64,000 nt of DNA from Speluncibacter jeojiensis (GTDB lineage: Bacteria; Actinomycetota; Actinomycetes; Mycobacteriales; Mycobacteriaceae). Of this stretch, positions 17,783 through 26,404 are shown one piece after another. The notes beneath the pieces are model-generated. The model ran no database searches. It was not told the DNA's origin and was given only the letters and a program-made list of their open reading frames with translations. Position numbers and translations under genes: made by a program. How positions within the stretch are numbered: the stretch's first letter is position 1; each line of letters begins with the position of its first letter. Location: assembly GCF_029589495.1 (NCBI RefSeq), contig NZ_JAAIVF010000002.1:186001-250000 (forward strand), written 5' to 3'.

Positions 17783-18640
17783 ATGACCGACGACACCACC
17801 GCGGCACCGGACAACACCGCCGTGCGGACCGCACTGTGGCGCGCCATGCACGTGCAGGTCGATGCCCCGCCGCACGTCCTCGAGGACGAGGTCGGGCTGC
17901 AGCTCACAGAACCCGATCCCGACTGGCGCGGCCGTCCCGACATGGATCCCGACGGCACGCGCGGGTTCCGGGCGGCGATCGTGGCCCGCGCGCGTTTCAT
18001 CGAGGACCTGATCACCGAGCAGATCGATCGGGGCGTCGACCAGTACGTGATCCTCGGCGCCGGACTGGACACGTTCGTCCAGCGAAGGCCCGAGTTCGCC
18101 TCGCGGGTCCGGGTGTTCGAGATCGATCAGCCCGGCGCGCAGGCGTGGAAACGTCGGCGCCTCATCGAGACCGGCCACGGCATCCCCGACTGGCTCCATC
18201 TCGTCCCGGTCGACTTCGAGGCGACCCCCGACTGGGTCGAACAGCTGGTCGCCTCCGGGTTCGACCCCGACCGGCCCACGGTGATCGTGTCGACCGGCGT
18301 GACGATGTACCTCACCCGGGCGGCCACCGCTGCCACGCTGCGCCGCATCGCCGGGCTCGGGCCCGGGTCGACGCTGGCCATGACGTTTCTGCTGCCGGCG
18401 GAGCTCGTCGACGAGGCCGACCGGACAGGTCTGCAGACCAGCAAGAAGGGCGCGCAGGCCTCGGGCACACCGTTCCTCAGCTTCTACACCCCCACCGAAA
18501 TGCTCGCGTTGGCCCGAGAGTCCGGGTTCCGCGAGGTCCGGCATGTGTCGGGAAGCTCGCTCGCCGACCGCTACTTCGCCGAACGCAGCGACAGGCTGCG
18601 ACCATCGAGCGGGGAGGATCTGCTGCTCGCGACCATCTGA
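17783..18640 (+). CDS. SAM-dependent methyltransferase (Ppm1/YktD-like, COG3315 type)
   Basis: A 285-residue class I methyltransferase. AALWRAMHVQVDAPPHVLEDE is the N-terminal signature of this family; DQYVILGAGLDTFVQR is the SAM-binding loop, VFEIDQPGAQAWKRRRL the acidic strand-2 motif, and VIVSTGVTMYLT the strand-4 region. Relatives methylate carboxyl or hydroxyl groups of small molecules. GAGAGGA precedes the ATG and the gap from the VOC gene is 15 bp. Together with the VOC protein it may modify or bind one toxic small molecule; this is inferred. Confidence 0.88.
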   Translation: MTDDTTAAPDNTAVRTALWRAMHVQVDAPPHVLEDEVGLQLTEPDPDWRGRPDMDPDGTRGFRAAIVARARFIEDLITEQIDRGVDQYVILGAGLDTFVQRRPEFASRVRVFEIDQPGAQAWKRRRLIETGHGIPDWLHLVPVDFEATPDWVEQLVASGFDPDRPTVIVSTGVTMYLTRAATAATLRRIAGLGPGSTLAMTFLLPAELVDEADRTGLQTSKKGAQASGTPFLSFYTPTEMLALARESGFREVRHVSGSSLADRYFAERSDRLRPSSGEDLLLATI

Positions 18641-18716
18641 CACATGTGCGACGGCAGACGCCTCCGCGAATCCGCGCACCGCGCGGTCATCGGCACACGC
18701 TGCAAAGAACCTGTTG

Positions 18717-19820
18717 CTATGGAAGCACTTCCACGGTATGCGCCGCCTCCAGCAGCATCCATCCCGACAGCTGCACCGACAGGTCACGCTCCGGCACGCT
18801 CGACGCGTGCACGGAATCGCCGCACAGCACCCCATCCTCGCCGTGCAACTCCGGCATCACCGCCGGCACGGTCCACCTGCACCCGAACAGCGGCAGTCCG
18901 TCGACCGACAGCCGGTTCGCCCACGCGGACTCGGCACTGGACAGCACGATCGACCGTGCGAGCCGGCGGGTGTCCTCGTCCTCCGCGTCCAGCACGGGCA
19001 ACTCGGTCGCCACCAGCGCGAGGTACCGCGCCAGGATCCCGTTGAACAGTCCTCCGTCGCCGCTGCCGCCGCCGGTGATCACCCCACCGGAACACAGGTG
19101 CGCCGACACCGCCGCGACGAGGCGGCGCACCCGGATGCTGTGCCGCGGGTCGCCCATCCGCACGGCCAGTTCGGTCTCCGCGCCCAGCACCACCCCCTGG
19201 CAGTAGCTGTAGACGACGCGCTCGACCTCGGTGCCGCGCAGTCCGTCGAAGATCAGCCCGGTGACCGGGTCGCGCAGGCGCTCGTCGATCCAATCGGCCA
19301 TTTCCTGCGCCCGCCACAACCGCCCGGTACGCGCCAGCAGGATCGCCGCCGGACCGTTGGCGGGTGCGTTGTAGAAGTCGTCGCGTCTGCGCCACGGGAT
19401 GCCGCCGCCGGCCGCCGGATTCCAGGCGTCGACCAGTCGTGATTCCAGGGTCTGGATCGCGGATGGGTGTTCGACCTGCTGCTGTCGTCCGGCGCGCTCG
19501 AGCGCCAGGCCCATCCACGCCATGTCGTCGTAGTACCGGTTGGTCCAGCCGGTCAGGTTGCGTATCCGCGGCGACCGGGTCAACCGTCGCAGCCGGCGGA
19601 CCCTGGCCTGGGTCGGCAGCCGCACCGCGGCATCGACCGCGCAGTCGATCAGATGGGCCTGCCACCAGTAGTTCCACACCCCGAACGTGCGCTCACGCAG
19701 TTCCGGTGGCCACGCGACCACTCCGAGCTCGGTGCAGGGAAGGCCCCACAGCCGGCGCGCATGGCGCGCGAGCGCGGCCCGCTCCGCCGCGTCGGCCCGC
19801 CTCGACCAGAGGTTCCCCAT
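18717..19820 (-). CDS. Glycoside hydrolase family 76 protein (alpha-1,6-mannanase type)
   Basis: A 367-residue (alpha/alpha)6-barrel protein. The catalytic Asp-Asp pair is in NRYYDDMAWMGLALERAG, the GH76 hallmark. Further family blocks are GGGIPWRRRDDFYNAPANGPAAILLARTG (in parts), VVYSYCQGVVLGA and FNGILARYLALV. GH76 enzymes cut alpha-1,6-mannan; in Mycobacteriales the substrate could be lipomannan-type envelope glycans. No signal peptide is visible, which is odd for such a substrate, but the mycobacterial homologue I recall beside fba also looks cytoplasmic. It converges with the methyltransferase gene. Confidence 0.88.
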   Translation of the reverse strand: MGNLWSRRADAAERAALARHARRLWGLPCTELGVVAWPPELRERTFGVWNYWWQAHLIDCAVDAAVRLPTQARVRRLRRLTRSPRIRNLTGWTNRYYDDMAWMGLALERAGRQQQVEHPSAIQTLESRLVDAWNPAAGGGIPWRRRDDFYNAPANGPAAILLARTGRLWRAQEMADWIDERLRDPVTGLIFDGLRGTEVERVVYSYCQGVVLGAETELAVRMGDPRHSIRVRRLVAAVSAHLCSGGVITGGGSGDGGLFNGILARYLALVATELPVLDAEDEDTRRLARSIVLSSAESAWANRLSVDGLPLFGCRWTVPAVMPELHGEDGVLCGDSVHASSVPERDLSVQLSGWMLLEAAHTVEVLP

Positions 19821-19854
19821 GCCCTTGAATCCTGCCCGCTCGCCGCCGCGGCCG

Positions 19855-20538
19855 CTACCACGCCTGCGTCAGGTCGGCGTGCTGGCGGATCCAGGCGTGC
19901 ATCGCGATGCCGGCCGCCACGCCCGCGTTGATGCTGCGCGTCGACCCGAACTGCGCGATCGACACGGTCAGTTCGGCACGGTCCTTGGCCTGCTCGCTCA
20001 CACCCGGCCCTTCCTGCCCGAACAGCAACAGGCATTCGAGGGGCAGCTGCACCGTCTCGATCGGCACCGATCCGGGCACGTTGTCGACGGCGACCACGTG
20101 CAGCCCGCGCTCGTGCGCCCAGGCCATCATCTCCTCGACGGTGCTGTGGTGCAGCACATGCTGGTATCGGTCGGTGACCATGGCACCGCGGCGATTCCAC
20201 CGTCGACGGCCGACGATGTGCACGGTCGCCGCGGCGAAGGCGTTGGCAGTGCGGACGACGGTGCCGATGTTGGCGTCGTGGTGAAAGTTCTCGATGGCGA
20301 TGTGCAGTGTGTGCCGCCGGGTGTCGATGTCGGCGACGATCGCCTCACGACGCCAGTAGCGGTAGGCGTCGACGACGTTGCGGCGGTCGCCCTCCGCAAG
20401 CAACTCCGGGTCGAAGCGGGGGTCGGTCGGCAACGGTTCCCCGTACTCGCGCACCCACGGACCCACCCCCACCGGATGCGACCCCCATTCGGTCGCCCCG
20501 GGTTCGTCGTTCGCATGGGGATCGTCGGCAGTCGGCAC
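19855..20538 (-). CDS. TrmH/SpoU family RNA 2'-O-ribose methyltransferase
   Basis: A 227-residue SPOUT enzyme from GTG 20538. Its three motifs are clear: motif 1 ENFHHDANIGTVVRTANAF, motif 2 CLLLFGQEGPGVSE and motif 3 IAQFGSTRSINAGVAAGIAM, which form the trefoil-knot SAM site. The N-terminal 60 residues are a family-specific extension. It methylates a ribose in tRNA or rRNA; the target nucleotide cannot be told from sequence. It is 34 bp upstream of the GH76 gene on the same strand. Confidence 0.9.
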   Translation of the reverse strand: MPTADDPHANDEPGATEWGSHPVGVGPWVREYGEPLPTDPRFDPELLAEGDRRNVVDAYRYWRREAIVADIDTRRHTLHIAIENFHHDANIGTVVRTANAFAAATVHIVGRRRWNRRGAMVTDRYQHVLHHSTVEEMMAWAHERGLHVVAVDNVPGSVPIETVQLPLECLLLFGQEGPGVSEQAKDRAELTVSIAQFGSTRSINAGVAAGIAMHAWIRQHADLTQAW

Positions 20539-20571
20539 GGATCGACGGTACGCGACGCCGCCGGTCCCCCA

Positions 20572-21375
20572 TCAGCTCCGGTTGATCCGCCGATTGATCT
20601 CGCGCAGCACCCAACCCGGCGCGAACTGCGCCGACGCGAACATCGCGCGGGCCTGACGGCCGACCGGGTAGTGCACCCTCGGCAGCCGCCGTCGCGGCCC
20701 GCGCACGACCGCGAGGATCTCGGCGGCCACATCGTCGGCGGTCAGCCGCACCCCCAGCGACGCGGTCGACGCGGTCGTCACATCGTGCAGCATCCCGGTG
20801 TCCACGAACAACGGCCACACCGCGACCACCCGGATGTCGTCACGCCGCCACTCCAGGTCCAGCGCCTCGGTCAACCCGCGCACCGCGAACTTCGTCGCAC
20901 CGTACGTCGCCAGCTCCGGCTGACCGTAGATCGCCGACGCCGAACACAGGTTGACCACCTGCGCTCCGGGGGTGTCGCGCAGATAGGGGAAGGCCGTGTA
21001 GCAGCCGTTGACGGCGCCGAGCACGTTGATCTCGACCATCCGCTGATGATCGAGCGGCGTCATGTCCTCGAACCGGCCCGCCGAAAGCACTCCGGCGTTG
21101 TTCACCAGCACGTCAAGCCGACCGCCCGCCGCCGCGGTGAACTCCGCGAGCCGCTCGTGCCAGGCCGGCGCGTCGGTCACGTCGAGGAAGCCCGTCACCG
21201 CCAGGCCGCCCGCGGAGTCGATCTCGCGGCGCAACGACACCAGGCCCGGCTCGTCGATGTCGTAGCCGCCGACGAGGTAGCCGGCCCGAGCGAACGCGAG
21301 CGCGGTCGCGCGGCCGATCCCCGACGCGGCGCCGGTGATCAGGACCGCTCGGTCCCGGCTGTCACTGGGGCTCAC
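20572..21375 (-). CDS. SDR family oxidoreductase
   Basis: A 267-residue classical SDR from GTG 21375. It shows VLITGAASGIGRATAL, YDIDE (acidic residue favouring NAD), NNAGVLSAG, the catalytic Ser in NLCSASAIYG, and YGATK. Relatives in Mycobacteriales act on lipid or steroid hydroxyls or unknown substrates. It is 33 bp upstream of the TrmH-type gene on the same strand. A promoter with TAAAAT (21414-21419) for the divergent gene lies just upstream. Confidence 0.87.
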   Translation of the reverse strand: MSPSDSRDRAVLITGAASGIGRATALAFARAGYLVGGYDIDEPGLVSLRREIDSAGGLAVTGFLDVTDAPAWHERLAEFTAAAGGRLDVLVNNAGVLSAGRFEDMTPLDHQRMVEINVLGAVNGCYTAFPYLRDTPGAQVVNLCSASAIYGQPELATYGATKFAVRGLTEALDLEWRRDDIRVVAVWPLFVDTGMLHDVTTASTASLGVRLTADDVAAEILAVVRGPRRRLPRVHYPVGRQARAMFASAQFAPGWVLREINRRINRS

Positions 21376-21464
21376 CGCCTCAGGCTAACCCGGCCCGGCC
21401 CGCCGAACGCGACTAAAATGACGTTCAGGACACCTTCCCTCACGCGGTCTACGGGGGTGTGTCG

Positions 21465-21911
21465 ATGAACCATCGCAGGGTTGTCAAGGCGGTCGTCGTG
21501 GTCACCGCCATCTACTTCGTCGGGCTGTGCCTGTGGTTGACTTTCCTGGTCCGCCTCGCGCCGCCGGACACCATCGGCGCGCAGTTGATGGGCATCGTCG
21601 CGAGCTTCGGCGCGGCACTCGGCATCGGGTTGATGTGGGCACGCCGCCCCAGCCACGCGGACCGCAAGCTGTTCAAGCACGGCTACGAAGGCTGGGCGAC
21701 GATCGAGCACATCCGGCCGCTGCGCCGCACCCGCGACTTCGGGGAGCTGGCCGAGATCGAGTTGAACCTGACCGTGCCCGGTTCGCAGTCGTATTCGGGG
21801 CGGGTCGTGCACGAGGTGCACTACGACGAGACCGACAAGTTCGTGCCCGGCGCGACCATCCCGATCCGCGTCGACCCGAAGGACCGCGACCACATCATGC
21901 TGTGCCCGTGA
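21465..21911 (+). CDS. DUF3592-like membrane protein
   Basis: About 148 residues: two N-terminal membrane segments (VVVVTAIYFVGLCLWLTFLV and LMGIVASFGAALGIGLMWA), then a soluble domain (EGWATIEHIRPLRR...ELNLTVPGSQSYSGRVVHEVHYDETDKFVPGATIP, in parts) of the small beta-barrel type seen in DUF3592 proteins. ATG 21465 is chosen over GTG 21459 because GGGGG lies eight bases upstream. Function is unknown. It is divergent from the SDR gene. Confidence 0.75.
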   Translation: MNHRRVVKAVVVVTAIYFVGLCLWLTFLVRLAPPDTIGAQLMGIVASFGAALGIGLMWARRPSHADRKLFKHGYEGWATIEHIRPLRRTRDFGELAEIELNLTVPGSQSYSGRVVHEVHYDETDKFVPGATIPIRVDPKDRDHIMLCP

Positions 21912-22021
21912 GTTGCACTGCCCGTGAGCAACCGGGCGCCGGACGCCCCGGCATGGTGTGGCCAGCACGACCGTGAAGCGACCGGCCTGCCACCTCGCGG
22001 AGCCCGTCTCCGGCCAGCACG

Positions 22022-23350
22022 ATGGAGTGCATGCCCCGAACCGACAAGCCCCAACCACCCCGCTGGTCCCCTCTCGCCGCCGCCCTCCGTGCGCCCGTCG
22101 ACGGCGTCACCTGGCGCGCCCTCGGCTACGTGGTGGTCGGCGCCGTCCTGGGCGTGCTCGCGATCAGCTACCTCTATCTGGCGGTGATCTCCAGCGTGGT
22201 GCTGGCGGTCACGCTGGTCGGGATCCCGCTCGCCGCCGGCTACGTGGCGCTGGCGCGCGAATGGGGCCGGCTGTATCGGTGGCTCGCGCGGACGCTGTTG
22301 CGAATCGACGTGTCCGAACCGGACGGGTTCCGCCGCCGGCAAGGGGCGCTCGCCACGATCGGCGGGGCGCTGAGCGACCGCGTCGGGTGGAGGGCGCTGG
22401 CGTTCCTCCTGCTCAACTCCGTCGTCGCGGTGTGCGGCGGCTACCTCGCGCTGATGCTGGTCGCGGTGGCCGCGGTCGCGGTGCTCTCCCCGCTGATCTG
22501 GTGGATCGGCGACCCGATCAACACCGACTCCGAAGGGGTGGCGCACCACTCGTTCGTGCAGTTCGGGGACTTCTACTTCGACAGCGCGGCGAAGCTGCTG
22601 CTGCTCGCGGCGGGCGGTGCGCTGGTGCTGTTCTTCGTCGCACCGTGGCCGATCCGCGGTGTCGCCGCGCTCGGCGGGATCCTGACCAGGTGGCTGCTCG
22701 GTTCTTCGCCGGCTGACGCGCGGGTGCGCCAGCTGGAGCGGAGCCGGTCCGGGGCGGTCGAGGACGCCGCCGCCACGCTGCGCCGGGTCGAGCGGGATCT
22801 GCACGACGGCACCCAGGCCCGGCTGGTGACGATCGGGATGACCCTCGGGCGGGCCCAGGAGAAGCTCGACGCGGGCGAAGATGCCGGCGAGCTGGTCGCG
22901 GTCGCCCACGCCACGACGAAGGACTCGATTCGCGAGCTGCGCGACCTGGTACGCGGAATCCACCCGCCAGCACTGGATCTGGGACTCGGACCCGCACTGG
23001 AGACGCTGACCGCGCGGAACGTGATCCCCACCCAGCTGTCGGTGCACATGACCGGGCGGCCCTCCCCGGGGGTCGAGACGATCGCCTACTTCTGCGTCGC
23101 CGAGTTGCTGACGAACGTGGGCCGGCACTCCGGCGCCACCACCTGCCGCGTCGAGGTCGACGGGGACGACCGGTGGCTGCGCCTCGCCGTGCACGACGAC
23201 GGGCGCGGCGGCGCCGAGACCGGTGCGGGCAGCGGGCTCGCCGGCCTGACCTCACGGGTGGAGACCGTCGACGGATCGCTGACCGTGCACAGCCCGGCCG
23301 GCGGGCCGACGACCGTCACCGTCGACCTGCCCACCGAGGGGGTGCGCTGA
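22022..23350 (+). CDS. Sensor histidine kinase, HisKA_3 type
   Basis: A 442-residue membrane kinase. The N-terminal 230 residues hold a sensor domain with at least four membrane segments (LGYVVVGAVLGVLAISYLYLAV, VVLAVTLVGIPLAAG, LALMLVAVAAVAVLSPLIWW, AKLLLLAAGGALVLFFV). The phosphoacceptor His is in RVERDLHDGTQARLV. The ATPase part has AELLTNVGRHSGA (N-box) and DDGRGGAETGAGSGLAGL (G-boxes). ATG 22022 is used; ATG 22031 is possible. It overlaps the response regulator start by one base, so they form one two-component system, probably sensing an envelope or membrane cue. Confidence 0.92.
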   Translation: MECMPRTDKPQPPRWSPLAAALRAPVDGVTWRALGYVVVGAVLGVLAISYLYLAVISSVVLAVTLVGIPLAAGYVALAREWGRLYRWLARTLLRIDVSEPDGFRRRQGALATIGGALSDRVGWRALAFLLLNSVVAVCGGYLALMLVAVAAVAVLSPLIWWIGDPINTDSEGVAHHSFVQFGDFYFDSAAKLLLLAAGGALVLFFVAPWPIRGVAALGGILTRWLLGSSPADARVRQLERSRSGAVEDAAATLRRVERDLHDGTQARLVTIGMTLGRAQEKLDAGEDAGELVAVAHATTKDSIRELRDLVRGIHPPALDLGLGPALETLTARNVIPTQLSVHMTGRPSPGVETIAYFCVAELLTNVGRHSGATTCRVEVDGDDRWLRLAVHDDGRGGAETGAGSGLAGLTSRVETVDGSLTVHSPAGGPTTVTVDLPTEGVR

Positions 23351-23997
23351 TGCGCGTCGTCATCGCCGAGGACAGCGCGATCCTGCGCGACGGCCTCACC
23401 CAGTTGCTCACGGACCGCGGACACGAGGTGGTCGCCGCGGTCGGCGACGCGGAGGCGCTGCGATCCGCGGTCACCGACCATCGCCCGGACGTGGCCGTGG
23501 TCGACATCCGCATGCCACCCTCGTTCACCGACGAAGGGCTCGTGGCGGCGCTCGCGCTGCGCCGGTCCGACCCGGAACTGGGGGTGCTCGTCTTCTCCCA
23601 GTGGGTGGAGACCCGCTACGCGACGGAGTTGCTCGCCGGCGACGCCCGCGGGGTCGGCTACCTGCTCAAGGACCGGGTCGCCGATGTCGGAGAGTTCGTC
23701 GATGCCCTGACCCGGGTCGCCGCCGGCGGGACCGCGCTCGATCCGGAAGTGGTCAGCCAGTTGATCGGCGCGGGCCGGCGCGGTGACACGCTCGGCCGGT
23801 TGACGCCCCGCGAGCGCGAGGTGCTCGAACTCATGGCGCAGGGGCTGAGCAACGGGGGCATCGCCCGCTCGCTGGTCGTGACCGAGCGCGCCGTCGAGAA
23901 GCACATCGGCAACATCTTCGCCAAACTCGAACTGCCACAATCGGATGAGCATCATCGCCGGGTGCTCGCCGTGCTCGTGCGGCTTCGCGGCGAATGA
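23350..23997 (+). CDS. NarL/LuxR family response regulator
   Basis: A 215-residue regulator partnered with the preceding kinase. The receiver domain has the acidic pair in VVIAEDSAILRDG, the phosphoacceptor Asp in VVDIRMPP, and Lys in YLLKDRV. The C-terminal LuxR helix-turn-helix is RLTPREREVLELMAQGLSN then AVEKHIGNIFAKLEL. ATG 23350 overlaps the kinase stop (TGATG). The tail QSDEHHRRVLAVLVRLRGE is typical of this subfamily. The target genes are unknown. Confidence 0.93.
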   Translation: MRVVIAEDSAILRDGLTQLLTDRGHEVVAAVGDAEALRSAVTDHRPDVAVVDIRMPPSFTDEGLVAALALRRSDPELGVLVFSQWVETRYATELLAGDARGVGYLLKDRVADVGEFVDALTRVAAGGTALDPEVVSQLIGAGRRGDTLGRLTPREREVLELMAQGLSNGGIARSLVVTERAVEKHIGNIFAKLELPQSDEHHRRVLAVLVRLRGE

Positions 23998-24042
23998 TCC
24001 CGCCGGCCGACCGCCGACATCGGCCGCCGCCGCCGTCGACCG

Positions 24043-24765
24043 TCAGCGGTCGGCGCTCAGCCGCAGCATCCCCTCGACCAGCAGCACCTGCGCGACCGCA
24101 TAGGTCGCCAGGATGACGCCCTCCGCGACGGCACGGCCGCGCTCGGAGCGCAGCAACAAACGGCGCGCCACGATCAGCCCGTCCGACACGGTGAAGACCA
24201 GCCCGCCGAGCGCCAGCCGACTGCGCGGGTCGCGGCCCGGCAACGGCATGCCCGCCACCACCGTCGCCCCGGGCGCGAGCGCCGGGTCGCCCGCGAGGGT
24301 GGCTGTCGTGGCGAGCGAAAAACCATAGGCGGCAAGCGGTTTGACCACGTTCGGCGCCTTGGCTGCGAGCAGCCCGGTGGCGCCCGCCCACGCCAGTGCG
24401 CGCGGTGCCGCCGTATTCAGGTGCGGGCGCGCGTGGTGCTGACGCAGCAGCGTGGTGTAGCTGGACTGCATCACGCCGAAGGCGGTAGCACCGCGGGTGA
24501 GGCGCGCGTCGTCGTCCGGGTCGATCAGGAACACGTCACCGACGGTGGCCGCGCCGAGACCGATCAAAAGCAGGGCGCCGTCCGGTCCGTCGATCCGCTT
24601 GCCGCGCAGCGCCCGCACCACGCCGACAGCCAGGGCGGGCGCGATCAGAGGCTTGGCGACCTGCTGCACCCGCTCGCGACCGGTGACCGCGCCCGCGACC
24701 GTCGCGGCGGCGGCCGCCGCGAACACGCCGAGTTCGGGGCGCCACCGGCGGCGCGTGCGCGCCAT
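24043..24765 (-). CDS. YhhN/TMEM86 family membrane protein (lysoplasmalogenase-like)
   Basis: A 240-residue integral membrane protein with about seven hydrophobic segments. It has the YhhN/TMEM86 landmarks: KPLIAPALAVGVVRAL early on, GAATVGDVFLIDPDD (conserved GD) and LGGLVFTVSDGLIVARRLLL (conserved SD). Family members hydrolyse the vinyl ether bond of lysoplasmalogens; bacterial substrates are less certain. Its ATG overlaps the pyrE stop by one base, so it is translated from the pyrE message. There is no obvious functional link to pyrimidine synthesis. Confidence 0.82.
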   Translation of the reverse strand: MARTRRRWRPELGVFAAAAAATVAGAVTGRERVQQVAKPLIAPALAVGVVRALRGKRIDGPDGALLLIGLGAATVGDVFLIDPDDDARLTRGATAFGVMQSSYTTLLRQHHARPHLNTAAPRALAWAGATGLLAAKAPNVVKPLAAYGFSLATTATLAGDPALAPGATVVAGMPLPGRDPRSRLALGGLVFTVSDGLIVARRLLLRSERGRAVAEGVILATYAVAQVLLVEGMLRLSADR

Positions 24766-25298
24766 CAGGCCAGGCCCAGGTCCGTCAGCCCCAGGATCGA
24801 CCGGTACTCGACTCCCTCGGCCGCGATCACCGCATCGGCGCCGGTGGCCCGGTCGACGACGGTCGCCACGCCCACGACGATCGCACCGGCGTCACGCAGC
24901 GCCTTGACCGCGGTCAGCGGCGAGTTACCGGTGGTGGTGGTGTCCTCGACGACGAGCACCCGCTTGCCGGTCACGTCCGGCCCCTCGATCTGCCGCTGCA
25001 TGCCGTGCGCCTTCGCGGCCTTGCGCACCACGAATGCGTCGATCGGCCGGCCGGGCGCGTGCATCACCGCGAGCGCGACCGGGTCGGCGCCCATGGTCAG
25101 ACCACCGACCGCGTCGAACTCCCAGTCCGACACCAGTTCCCGAAGCAGGGTGCCGATCAGCGGACCGGCCTCATGGTGCAGTGTGGCCCGGCGCAGGTCC
25201 ACGTAGTAGTCGGCCTCACGCCCGGACGACAAGGTCACCTTGCCGTGTACGACGGCCAGCTCACGCACCAGCGCTGCCAACTTGTCACGATCGCCCAT
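24765..25298 (-). CDS. pyrE: Orotate phosphoribosyltransferase
   Basis: A 177-residue enzyme of pyrimidine synthesis that makes orotidine 5'-phosphate from orotate and PRPP. The PRPP-binding motif is VLVVEDTTTTGNSPL; KVTLSSGREADYYVDLRR is the orotate-site N-terminal motif, and FVVRKAAKAHGMQRQIEG the flexible catalytic loop. The length is normal for the short bacterial form. It is 3 bp downstream of a small membrane-protein gene and overlaps the YhhN gene. In mycobacteria pyrE also lies close to clpB, as here. Confidence 0.95.
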   Translation of the reverse strand: MGDRDKLAALVRELAVVHGKVTLSSGREADYYVDLRRATLHHEAGPLIGTLLRELVSDWEFDAVGGLTMGADPVALAVMHAPGRPIDAFVVRKAAKAHGMQRQIEGPDVTGKRVLVVEDTTTTGNSPLTAVKALRDAGAIVVGVATVVDRATGADAVIAAEGVEYRSILGLTDLGLA

Positions 25299-25301
25299 GT
25301 G

Positions 25302-25487
25302 TCACCCCTGCTCGGTCCGGTGTTCGGCTACGAACCTACCCGCAGGCTCGGGCGCGCCTCCGCTCACCGCCACCGGTTCCCGCGGCGCCTGGTCGTGCCC
25401 GTCCGGACGCCGGTGGCGCAGCGCGGCCCGCAGGCACAGTCCCAGGAACACCACCACCGGCAGAACTCCGAACAGCACAGTTTGCAT
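25302..25487 (-). CDS. Small membrane protein upstream of pyrE
   Basis: A 61-residue open frame ending three bases before the pyrE ATG. It has one hydrophobic segment at the very N-terminus (TVLFGVLPVVVFLGLCL) and a polar, basic to acidic tail. GGGAG precedes ATG 25487. The tight spacing and the AGGGG within its end, which would serve pyrE, suggest it is translated and coupled to pyrE. Function is unknown, and it could be a leader peptide only. Confidence 0.5.
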   Translation of the reverse strand: MQTVLFGVLPVVVFLGLCLRAALRHRRPDGHDQAPREPVAVSGGAPEPAGRFVAEHRTEQG

Positions 25488-25560
25488 GTCTCCCTATCCC
25501 GACTCGACGATTGATCTCAGACTCACGCGCGCGGCGGCCCGATCGGCCGCCGGTCCTGCG

Positions 25561-26337
25561 CTAGGTACGACCGCGCGCCCGGCCGACCAGGTTCGCTGCC
25601 CGCCGCACGAGGTTCTTCGGCAGCATCCGACCCACGGTGGTCAGCGCCTTGTACTGCGCACCCGGCACGCACAGGACCTTGCCCCTGCGCACGTCCTCCA
25701 GGCAGGTGTCGACGACATCCTCGACATCGAGCCACATGAACTTCGGGATCGAACGCATCTCGATGCCGGCACGCTCGTGGAATTCCGTCCGGACCCATCC
25801 CGGGCACAGCGCCTGGATGCGGACGCCGGTGCCGGCGAGCCCGCCCGCAAGCCCCTCGGTGAACGAGACCACCCAGGCCTTGCTCGCGGAGTAGGTGGAG
25901 CCGCGGCCGGCGACCAGCCCGGCCACGCTCGCCACATTGATGATGGTCCCGTGGCCCTGCGCGATCATGGCGGGCAGCGCGGCACGGGTCAGCCGCATGA
26001 CCGAGGTGACGTTCACATCCAGCTGCGACTGCAGCAGCGCCGGGTCGGCGGTCCAGAACTCACCGCTGGTGCCGAAGCCCGCATTGTTCACCAGCACGTC
26101 GACGCCGCCCGCCAGTCGCGCGGCGACCCGTTCGCGTCCGTCCGCGGTGGACAGATCCGCTACCAGCACCTCCGACTGCGCACCGTGGCGTGCGGACAGG
26201 GTCTGTGCGAGGTCGTCGAGCCGGCGGCGGTCACGGGCAACGAGGATCAGATCGTGCCCCGAGGCGGCCAGCCGCTCGGCGAACCCTGCACCGAGTCCCG
26301 ACGAGGGTCCGGTGACGAGGGCAACAGGACGTGTCAT
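25561..26337 (-). CDS. SDR family oxidoreductase
   Basis: A 258-residue SDR. It reads VALVTGPSSGLGAGFAERL at the start, VARDRRRL after strand 2 (basic residue, favouring NADP), NNAGFGTSG, catalytic Ser in NVASVAG, and YSASK. The C-terminal part (GKVLCVPGAQYKALTTVGRMLP) is typical of the lipid-related SDR group in Mycobacteriales. ATG 26337 is the first natural start; the longer open frame upstream belongs to no protein. It is 73 bp before the small membrane-protein gene that precedes pyrE. Confidence 0.88.
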   Translation of the reverse strand: MTRPVALVTGPSSGLGAGFAERLAASGHDLILVARDRRRLDDLAQTLSARHGAQSEVLVADLSTADGRERVAARLAGGVDVLVNNAGFGTSGEFWTADPALLQSQLDVNVTSVMRLTRAALPAMIAQGHGTIINVASVAGLVAGRGSTYSASKAWVVSFTEGLAGGLAGTGVRIQALCPGWVRTEFHERAGIEMRSIPKFMWLDVEDVVDTCLEDVRRGKVLCVPGAQYKALTTVGRMLPKNLVRRAANLVGRARGRT

Positions 26338-26370
26338 GGCCGACACAGTAGTAGGACAGTCTGTATCGGC

Positions 26371-26394
26371 AAAAGGCCCGGCGATCCGCCGGGC
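26371..26394 (-). terminator. Rho-independent terminator after the gene at 26405
   Basis: GCCCGGCG-ATC-CGCCGGGC (26376-26394, listed on the plus strand) is a perfect 8-bp stem with a 3-base loop. Read on the minus strand it is followed by CTTTTG. It lies 10 bp after the stop of the 26405-27067 gene, so it should end that transcript and separate it from the SDR-pyrE group. Confidence 0.65.
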
Positions 26395-26404
26395 GTCCGG
26401 CCGA

